64,000 nt of DNA, taken from Eleusine coracana subsp. coracana (Eukaryota; Streptophyta; Magnoliopsida; Poales; Poaceae). Under the pieces are notes generated by a model, which did no database searches, was not told where the DNA came from, and saw nothing but the letters and a program-made list of their open reading frames with translations. This document shows, piece by piece, positions 55,962-64,000 of the stretch. The translations under genes were made by a program, and so were the position numbers. The stretch is from the NCBI GenBank assembly GCA_032690845.1, contig CM064417.1, forward strand, positions 27,911,833 to 27,975,832. Direction: 5' to 3'. Positions within the stretch are counted from its first letter, which is position 1. Each line of letters opens with the position of its first letter.

Positions 55962-58900
55962 ATGTCAGAAGCAATGGAGAGGGTGTTTCGCCCTCAAAAT
56001 TTGATGAGAGCGTGAGCAAAAGTCAGCTACAGAAGGCTTTGCAGGCGGTTCAGAGTGATTTGGTAGAGACGATCACCAGGGCCGTCACCGACGCCATCAC
56101 CAAGCTTCACCTGGGAGAAAGCATTGAGCGGTTGGATAAGAGAGTATCTAAGTTAACCGATCAGGTTGTCGAATTGGAGACCGCTCACAAGACCATCAAT
56201 ACCAACACCAACACCAACAACGACGTTGAAGATGATCACGATGAAGAAACGGCGTATAAGGCTGATGGCACCGTCCATAGGTCAACTACAAGGACCGCAA
56301 GGTTACAACATCGTTTGCAACGTAACCCTCAAGGTATGGGTGGTTTCCACAACCACAACCGTCGCCCACAAGGTAACCATGCTCTAGATGACCCATATGC
56401 TAAAATTAAGTTTTCAATTCCTTCGTTTTCGGGTCAGTACGATGGTGATGCTTACCTTGATTGGGAAATGACTGTAGAACAAAAATTTAATGCCTACCTT
56501 GTTCCTGAACAACATAGGGTTAGACAAGCCACTAGTGAGTTTAAGGACTTTGCTATTGTTTGGTGGAGTGGTCTAGCTGCTGAAACTAATTTGCCTACTA
56601 CTTTGGAAGAACTTAAGATAGCAATGCATAATCATTTTGTTCCTCCTTCTTTTGATAGAGAGATTCATAATAAACTACAGCGTTTATATCAAGGAGATAA
56701 AACTGTTCAGGAGTATTTTAGTGAGCTTCAGAAGGGTTTGATTCGTTGTGCTGTGGTTGAAAAAGTAGAGGATCAGATTTTTCACTTTTATTCTGGTTTG
56801 TGAAAAGAAATTCAGGACATCCTCCATTATAAAGAATTTTATATCCTCAACTAGTGTTTCTAGTATGCTATGCTTGCAAAGAAAGAATCACAGGGACTTT
56901 TCTAGGCTTTTGAGGAGTATAGCAAGTCCAGAACTTTCTACCCACCATGGCCAACGGGGACTTCAGGGCTGCCCAAGCCATCTTTCCGGCCGCTCCCACT
57001 AGCAGCTGCCAAGGGAACTAGTGTTGTTTCTGCAGCACCAAGATCAGCCCTGCCCCTTCTACACGCTCAGGTAAAAATTCTGTGCAGGTACCAGCTAGTA
57101 GTGCCTCCTCTGTTGCTTCGACGGGACGCCCTACAGGGATTCAGTGCCACCGCTGCCATGGTCTTGGTCATGTGCAGAAAGATTGCCCAAGTAGGCGGGC
57201 ATATGTGGCGACAGACGATGGCGGTTACATGAGCACCTCCAATGTGGAGGATGAGGAGGAGGGTGTCGCTGCCACCAACAGTGACCTCATCCCTGGAGGC
57301 GGAGATACCATGGGCTACATGAATATTATTGTGTAGCGTGTGCTTAGCACACAAATCTAGCAGCCCGAGATGATATAGCGACATAACTTGTTCCAGATTT
57401 TCTTCGTCATCAAGAACCGCCGAGCACGTGTCATTATTGATGGAGGAAGCTGCAACAATTTGGTGAGTTCTGATGTGGTTAAGAAGCTTGATTTGACCAC
57501 ATGCCCACATCCACATCCATACTACAATCAGTTCTGAAATTCAGCAACCTGTTAATTCTGATTCTACACCTAGTAATGTTAATGATTCTTCAAGTTCTAA
57601 TGGTGCTGGAATTAAATTGCAAGGTCGTTCATGTCTTGCCATAAAATCTGAGCTTGCTGAAATTTCTGCTGATGATAGTTGCTATGCTTTGATATGCAAA
57701 CATGCTTTGTTTTCGCTGGGTGATATTGCTTCTAGTGTTTTGCCTCCTGCTGTCACTAACCTTTTGTAGGAGTATGAGGATGTTTTTCCAGCTGAGATAC
57801 CCCCAGGATTGCCACCTTTGAGAGGGATTGAGCATCAAATTGATTTGATTCTTGGTGCTACTTTGCCAAACCGTGCTGCTTATAGGACCAACCCTGAGGA
57901 GACTAAGGAGATACAACTACAAGTCCAAGACCTTTTGGAGTGTGGGTATGTTCGTCAATCACTTAGTCCTTGTGTTGTTCTTGTACTTTTGGTTCCTAAG
58001 AAAGATGGTTCTTGGCGTATGTGTGTAGATTGTAGAGCGATTAATAACATTACTATTAGGTATCGTCATCCTATTCCTAGGCTAGATGACATGCTTGATG
58101 AGTTATGTGGTGCTATAATTTTCACTAAAATTGATTCGCGTAGTGGCTACCATCAAATTAGAATGAAACTTGGGGATGAATGGAAAACAGCTTTTAAAAC
58201 CAAATTCGGGTTGTATGAGTGGTTAGTAATGCCTTTTGATTTAACTAATGCACCTAGTACTTTCATGCGTTTGATGAATGAGGTTTTAAGACCTTTTATT
58301 AGCAAATTTTTGGTTGTTTACTTTGATGATATCTTGATTTGTAGCAAATCCATGGATGATCATATGATTCATTTGCATGCTGTTTTTTATGCTTTGCGAG
58401 CTGCACGTTTATTTGCTAACCTTGATAAGTGCACCTTTTGCACGGATCGAGTCTCTTTTCTTGGCTATGTTGTGACGCCACAGGGAATTGAGGTGGATGA
58501 GGCGAAGATTGAAGCCATAAAGAGCTGGTCTGTACCAAAAACTATCACATAGGTGAGGAGTTTTCTTGGTCTTGCAGGTTTCTACCGCTGCTTTGTCAAA
58601 GATTTCAGCACCATTGCTGCACCATTGCATAAGTTGACAAAGAAGAGCGTTGACTTCCATTGGGGTAAGGTACATCATGAGTCGTTTGATTCTTTGAAGG
58701 ACAAACTTACACATGGACCATTGCTGCAATAAACCAATTTTGATAAGACTTTTGAGCTTGAATGTGATGCTAGTGGTATAGGCATTGGAGGTGTTTTGAT
58801 GCAAGATGGTAAACCTGTTGCATACTTTAGTGAGAAAATTACTGGGCCTGTTTCGAATTATTCCACATATGATAAGAATTTATATGCACTTGTACATTCT

Positions 58901-59014
58901 TTAGATATGTGGCATCATTATTTGTCGCCCAAAGACTTTGTTATTCATTCTAATCATGAATCACTTAAGTATATTCGTTCTCAATGCAATTTGAATCGTA
59001 GACATGCTAAATAG
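55962..59014 (+). pseudogene. Gag, protease, RT and RNase H of element B, decayed
   Basis: ATG 55962 corresponds to element A's start, but the frame is shifted before 56012. Gag runs to a stop at 56801, with more stops after it (mostly TAG where A has CAG). The zinc knuckle CHRCHGLGHVQKDC is at about 57145-57186 and IDGGSCNN follows. About 290 bp of the protease C-terminal side is deleted near 57530. RT (57809-58552) keeps YFDDIL (about 58321) but has FDLTNA for FGLTNG. Stops at 58550, about 58731 and 59012 break RNase H. Confidence 0.88.
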
Positions 59015-60706
59015 GTTGAGTTTATTGAGTCTTTTCCTTATATTATTAAACATAAGAAAGGGAAGGATAATGTGATTGCTGATGCTTTATCTAGGCGATA
59101 TACTTTGTTGTCTCAACTTGATTGTAGAATTTTTGGACTTGAGGCAATTAAAGAACAATATGTTGCTGATGTTGATTTTAAAGATGTATTGCTGCATTGT
59201 AAAGAAGGTCGTGCTTGGCACAAATTTGTGTTGAATGATGGATTCTTGTTTAGAGCTAACCGCCTATGCATTCCAGTTGGTTCCGTTCATCTTTTGTTGT
59301 TGCAGGAGGCGCATGGAGGTGGATTGATGGGTCATTTTGGTGCTAAGAAGACAGAGGATATTTTGGCCACACACTTCTTTTGGCCAAGGATGAGGAAAGA
59401 TGTTGAGCGTTTTGTTGCTCGCTGCACTACATGTCAAAAAGCTAAGTCTCGATTGAATCCACATGGTTTATACATGCCACTTCCTGTTCCTTCTATTCCT
59501 TGGGCGGATATTTCTATGGACTTTATTTTAGGACTGCCTAGGACTAAGAGGGGGTGCGATAGCATTTTTGTTGTTGTGGATCGTTTTTCCAAGATGGCAC
59601 ACTTTATATCATGTCATAAAACTGATGATGCTAGTTATATTGCTGATCTTTTTTTCAAAGAAATTGTACGTTTGCATGGTATGCCTTCTACTATTGTTTC
59701 AGATCGTGATGCAAAATTCTTGAGTCATTTTTGGCACACGCTTTGGAATAAGTTGGGTACAAAGTTGCTATTTTCTACAACTTGTCATCCACAAACTGAT
59801 GGACAAACTGAGGTTGTGAACCGCACTTTGGGTACTATGTTGAGAGCTATTTTGAAGAAAAATTTGAAGCAATGGGAAGAATGCTTACCTGATGTTGAGT
59901 TTGCTTATAATCGGGCAACACATTCTACTGTCAAGGTAAGTCCATTCAAGGTAGTGTATGGTTTTGATCCCCGTACTCCACTTGATATACTTCCTCTACC
60001 TATTAATGAGAGAGTTCATATTGATGCTAAGGAGCGTGCTGAATTTATTTTGCAAATGCATGAGACCACTAGACTTAGCATTGAAAAGATGAATGAAAAG
60101 TATAAAATTGCTGGTAGTAAGGGAAGAAAGGAAGTAAAGCTTGATGTAGGAGATTTAGTGTGGTTACACTTAAGGAAGGATAGATTTCCAGAATTGAGAA
60201 AGTCTAAACTAATGCCTAGAGCTGATGGTCCATTCAAAATAATAGAGAAGATTAATGATAATGCATACAAACTTGAGTTGCCTCCCGAGTTCGGGGTTAG
60301 TCCTACTTTTAACATTTCAGATTTGAAACCATACTTGGGAGAAGAGGATGAGCTTGAGTCGAGGACGACTCACTTTCAAGAGGGGGAGGATGATGAGGAC
60401 ATCACTCCTATGGATACACACAACACTCCTCCAAATCTGGACTTGCATGGTCCAATGACTAGAGCTCGTGCACGACAACTAAATTTAGAGGTGAGGTCGT
60501 TCCTACGTTCTTCGCTATATGTTACTTTTGAGAATGGTTTGCTACCTAATCATTATTTTATGATTAGAAACCATGGAGAGGACCAGGAGATGATGGGAGA
60601 AGGAGTTGGGAACGTGGAGGACCAGCAAGGGCTTGGAAGCCAAAGTGCAGGCCCAATCAAAACCGACTTCGAGTCTGTTTCGGGGCCCAGGACCAGTCTG
60701 TACTAA
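59015..60706 (+). CDS. Integrase and C-terminal tail of element B, open
   Basis: Without a stop from about 59015 to 60706 (first ATG at 59072, 544 codons). It has the HHCC finger (EAHGGGLMGHFG, CTTCQK) and integrase blocks MDFILG, VSDRDAKF and DGQTEVVNR with all three acidic residues. Next come the GPF motif, then the CR-like tail reaching into the 3' LTR (60391 on). About 3% of residues differ from element A. As part of a broken polyprotein it is unlikely to be expressed as such. Confidence 0.85.
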   Translation, partial: VEFIESFPYIIKHKKGKDNVIADALSRRYTLLSQLDCRIFGLEAIKEQYVADVDFKDVLLHCKEGRAWHKFVLNDGFLFRANRLCIPVGSVHLLLLQEAHGGGLMGHFGAKKTEDILATHFFWPRMRKDVERFVARCTTCQKAKSRLNPHGLYMPLPVPSIPWADISMDFILGLPRTKRGCDSIFVVVDRFSKMAHFISCHKTDDASYIADLFFKEIVRLHGMPSTIVSDRDAKFLSHFWHTLWNKLGTKLLFSTTCHPQTDGQTEVVNRTLGTMLRAILKKNLKQWEECLPDVEFAYNRATHSTVKVSPFKVVYGFDPRTPLDILPLPINERVHIDAKERAEFILQMHETTRLSIEKMNEKYKIAGSKGRKEVKLDVGDLVWLHLRKDRFPELRKSKLMPRADGPFKIIEKINDNAYKLELPPEFGVSPTFNISDLKPYLGEEDELESRTTHFQEGEDDEDITPMDTHNTPPNLDLHGPMTRARARQLNLEVRSFLRSSLYVTFENGLLPNHYFMIRNHGEDQEMMGEGVGNVEDQQGLGSQSAGPIKTDFESVSGPRTSLY

Positions 60707-61311
60707 AACGGTCACCCAGGACGCATACGGACTCGGATTTAGACGTTCTACATATGCACGGAAAGATAAGGAGAAGACCTTTCCAATGCCGCCCGCCTCA
60801 TGTCAAAATTCATCCGGAGTCATTGGGAATCGTCAAAACAAGAGAGAGTTCAGAATCTGTGTCGGTGCTGCATCGCCTATTTTTTGCCTTTGGGCTTTGT
60901 ATCTAGTTGAGCCTAATTAGGGGCGCGTCCAGAGGGTCTTGCATGACCCTAGGGTCTTTATATACATCCGCCGCCGCATCATTAGGGTTCGGGTTTTGCT
61001 TAGATCAATTCTATTCATAAACAGTTTCGCCGTTCATCGGTTTGTGAGACCCCAACTTCGAGAGTTTAATCATACATCTGCAATTGTGTTGCATTCTTCG
61101 TTTTCTTGCTTGTGTTCTTGATTCACAGACAGGGATTAGCCTTCTCGGCAAGGTCAATCATCTTTGGACGTTGATAACCAGAGGAGACGTCGTGCTGCGA
61201 TTACGGGGTTTAGAACGTGTTGTTCTGAAGCCGGATCGATTTGTGTGTCGCCTCCGACCAAATCAACTTACCAAGAACCTTTCGGAAGATCGGGAACCCT
61301 TGTTCACATCA
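60391..61311 (+). repeat. 3' LTR of element B
   Basis: 921 bp, preceded by AAGAGGGGGAGGA. Closest to the element A LTRs. Confidence 0.92.
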
Positions 61312-62049
61312 GTCTCTGTTGCATATGTTAGCGTTTGTAAAGCTTATTTTCTACGAATGCTTGTTGCCCTAGTTGAGATTGAGACTGGCTAGTTTCTTTT
61401 GATTCACTTGATGCCTGTTTTGCCTTGGATGGGAGTACTTATACATGTGGTGGCAGTTTTCTCATGATAAGCAAATATGATTCTATCTAAGCTAGTCAAT
61501 CTTTCTGCTTAGCTTGTCTAGCTCTTGGAGCTTATGCCTCGCTATCTGCTTTTGATCTCGGCATGATTGTGAGCTATTGCTTTTACTCTTCATAGCTTTA
61601 TGATTACGATTAGCAAAGTTAAATGCTTGTTGGCTAATTGTTGAAGCTCTTTAGGAGTGCATTTTCATGCATTGCATGTTTGCTCTTTTATCTCTTTGAT
61701 GAGTTCATTGCCAAAGGGGGAGAAATAAGTGCCTAAGGGGAGGAATTGTTGGGTCATGCAAATAATGCTAAGAAACTTAAAATGGCCCATTTTGCATTCA
61801 TGTCAACTACCACAAGTTGAAGGGGAGCATCCCATTGCTTTGAGCGTTTTTTGAGCTTTCTGTGATCGTTGCGCTATGTTTGCCAACTCTTGGTCCTTGT
61901 GATCCTTCTTATGCTAGATGGCTTTCTTTCGCCTTTTCTTTGAGTTTGAGCCATTTGGATGTGCTTATTTAAGTTCACATTTCAAACTCTTTTCTCAATT
62001 CTATTCTTTATACATTTGGTGTTGTCAATGTACTCATCAAGGGGGAGAT
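61312..62049 (+). other. SIRE-type 3' region after pol, with purine tract
   Basis: Contains the words AAAGGGGGAGAAAT (about 61715) and AAGGGGGAGAT (62039-62049), as found between pol and the 3' LTR of SIRE/Maximus elements. No intact frame is seen. The rest of RT and RNase H, expected after 53840, is missing. Confidence 0.55.
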
Positions 62050-62375
62050 TGAGAAAACATGTGGATATGTGCCATGGTTTGCAATATGTGATGAGTAATT
62101 GACTTGAGCTTGTTAGTGTTTGAGTTGAAATATGTGCATGTTGATGTTTTCACTAACTGGAGTTGGTGGAGGTGTTGGAGAAGTAGTAGGAGTTTGGAAG
62201 TGTGTTTGCTTGTCTCATGATGTGTAGGTCACTGGAGTCGACTTGGCGGTCAACGGCGAGAGGATCAGGCACAAGTAGGACACTTGGGGCGGACGATCAG
62301 GAGGCCGGGTGGAGTCAATGGTGATCCATACCGTACACGTGGAGAGGCAAGAAGCATGGACGGTTTCACGGTTGA
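62050..62375 (+). repeat. Start of the SIRE-type 3' LTR, truncated
   Basis: Begins TGAGAAAACATG directly after the purine tract and is cut at 62376 by a C-type LTR. It does not overlap the 5' LTR piece, so the two cannot be compared. Confidence 0.5.
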
Positions 62376-63014
62376 TGTGACATCCCATGTCACAAAAACA
62401 CAATTAACACTAATCCTAATGCTGATTGCTAAGCTAATTAAAAATGTGAGTTATTAATATGCCAAAGGAAGGGAATTTAGTTAATTAATTCTAAATCCCT
62501 CATATGCTAGCTTTTCACAAACATCACAAAACTCAATGGAAGTGTGCCAATGTTTTTGCATATTCCAGTGGGTCATGTCAAGAACGAATTGTAGGGAATT
62601 TTCCAGAATTTTTTGTAAAGGATTAATACCCCTAAAAATTCCCTAAAGGCAGAAAAAGGTTCCTCGGTCCCAAGATTTTTCATACTTTTTTCTAACAGAA
62701 ATCTCCACATGACCCCAACAGCAAAATAGGAGGACGTATTTTGCTGACCATGCACAAAAATTGGCACAGGGTTTTGAGCAAGGAAACTTGGAATTTTGGC
62801 GATGCACAGTAGCACTGTTTCAGTCAAGAGGGGTCAACAAACTTTTTTTTCTCTGGGCCACTGATTGATCGACACCGCCGTCCTCTCCCTCTGGCCAACG
62901 ATCGACGTCACCTGCTCCCTCCCCACTCCGTACACTGCTCTGCCTGACCGCCCCTATGCCACTGGCGCTGCATTGAAGCCGCCGAGCCGCCCTCTCCGGT
63001 CCACTCACTCCCTC

Positions 63015-63063
<49 letters not shown>

Positions 63064-64000
63064 CTACAAGAGCAGCAGCAGCAGGGACGGCTCTCACTCT
63101 CTCTCTCGACGTCTACACTTTCCTGCACCCCTCCTCTGCTATCTCTCGACGCCCCAAGCCCCCAAGCGCCACCCCTTCGTTTGCCGGCGAGCGCAAGAGC
63201 AAGTTTTTAGCCGCGCCCCTGTTTTTGAGCCGCCATGGCCGCCGCCGTGTCGAGCTCGGTCAAGGAAACCTCCTCTACCCCTCTTCCTTCCTCAAATCGC
63301 TGCACCCCGACCCCCTCCAGCATCCCCCTGACGTTGCCACTTCCTCGTGCAGTGACACCGCCAGAATTCGGGGAGGAAAGGCCGCCGCCGCGCCGGAACC
63401 TGCTGCCTCCATGATGAGAACCACCCTCCGGCCACCGCCCTCGACGTCTTCCTAAACACCGGCGATCCCCTAGCCACGGTGAAGCTTCTCGACCCCCTCC
63501 TGACCCCTCTCGTCCTTCCTCAACACCGCCGAAGCCACCCCCTGGCTCCGCCGCCGCCACTGACACTGCTCTGGTTGCCGCCGTCGGCCGGCGAGCCCGG
63601 CCGCGCTCTGGCGAGCCCGGCCGACACGCGCGCGCAACTGTTGAAATTGCCGATGGCAATTCTATAATTAACGGGGAACTTTGAAAAATTATTCAAAAAT
63701 CCATAACTCAAAAAATAAAGGTCAGAAAAATATGAAACCAATTTTGTTCGACTCAGAAAATTCCCCTGTATCCAAAAAGTAAGATGAGCTTTAAAGTTAT
63801 GAAGTATGTTAATTAAAATAATTCACCAAATTTGGAACCTTTCTAAGAGTAATAAATCCATAATTAAATCTATGTAAATGGTAAAATCATGAAAATTGGT
63901 CAGTAAGCATCTCATGCCATTACTAAACTTTCTGCAAAAGCACATTTTCATTTTTATGCATATTTCTAGAGTTATTGCATAATCATAATTTCTAATAAAT
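62376..64000 (+). repeat. Third C-type (Tekay) LTR, running out of the window
   Basis: Starts TGTGACATCCCATGTCAC and follows the order of 14090 onward: CTCAATGGAAGTGTGCC, CATATTCCAGTGGG, a GC-rich C/T-rich part (62870-63620), then CAGTAAGCA...CTCATG. It is clearly more divergent than the other two. Open frames in the GC-rich part (for example 62865-63455) come from composition. Confidence 0.85.
63017..63061. repeat. (TC)22 microsatellite in the third C-type LTR
   Basis: An uninterrupted TC run of 45 bases. The other two copies of this LTR have only a few TC units at the matching place (about 14739 and 25677). Confidence 0.95.

Larger units (their letters stand above)
53841..61311 (+). mobile_element. 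Element B, second A-family element, probably chimeric
   Basis: LTRs 53841-54743 (903 bp) and 60391-61311 (921 bp), the same variant primer site and purine tract as element A. The flanks ATTAG and GTCTC do not match. In the last ~270 bp the two LTRs differ at about one base in ten by eye, while the 3' LTR differs from element A's at about one in thirty. Gag to RNase H is full of stops and shifts; integrase onward is clean. This suggests recombination between an old and a young element. Confidence 0.85.

Noticed and set aside
62820..63659. Frames of 100-196 codons in the third C-type LTR, with Arg-Glu or Leu-Ser repeats
   Set aside because: They are produced by the TC microsatellite and GC-rich composition.

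Overview
The window is plant nuclear DNA, almost certainly from a grass (Poaceae). It is a gene-poor, probably pericentromeric block made of nested LTR retrotransposons. The evidence is a CRM/CRR-type chromovirus, a Tekay/Del element with about 3.9 kb LTRs opening TGTGACATCC and an accessory reading frame before gag, SIRE- and TNT-like Ty1/copia elements, and Athila/Tat-type Ty3/gypsy remnants with a tRNA-Asp primer site. I found no ordinary single-copy gene, tRNA, rRNA, CRISPR or bacterial feature. The species cannot be told from the sequence alone.

Layout. 1-2651: LTR debris, a roughly 80-bp minisatellite and part of an Athila-like integrase. 2652-31584: a Ty1/copia element ('copia D') inserted in that integrase, which resumes at 31585. 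Copia D is itself opened at one site by a Tekay-type element ('C', LTR 14090-17993), and part of the locus has been duplicated. A second copy of the copia left half (23172-25027) is followed by a solo C LTR (25028-28930), and then the copia right half continues. A complete CRM-like element ('A', minus strand, 5625-13425, TSD CCAAG) sits in the first copia copy only. It carries one unbroken 1679-codon Gag-Pol frame whose last ~104 codons lie inside the 3' LTR. A solo A-family LTR (20213-21136, TSD AGAAC) splits the C gag.

31585-36619: the rest of the Athila-like integrase and its 3' region, an unassigned stretch, a minus-strand Athila-like integrase fragment, and an exon/intron-like fragment of an unrecognised proline/serine-rich and coiled-coil protein. 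36620-44186: a non-autonomous element ('E', TSD GTAGG) with a gag remnant, 45-bp tandem repeats in its LTRs, and another solo A-family LTR (40561-41483, TSD GGTAG). 44267-46710: a small element ('F') with CRM-like gag and protease but no reverse transcriptase. 47165-48790: a Tat-type RNase H/integrase remnant on the minus strand.

48960-62375: a SIRE/Maximus-type copia element, decayed and truncated in RT, containing a second A-family element ('B', 53841-61311). B looks like a chimera of an old 5' part and a young 3' part. 62376 to the end: a third, divergent C-type LTR running out of the window.

The genes work together only as retrotransposon machinery: Gag for particles, then protease, RT, RNase H and integrase. 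Only element A looks possibly autonomous. E and F would need enzymes from relatives. Lineage names come from remembered family features, and all alignments were made by eye. I did not find a convincing new biological system. The most unusual points are the duplication/solo-LTR structure, the chimeric element B, the LTR-encoded tail of the A-family polyprotein and the enzyme-less element F.
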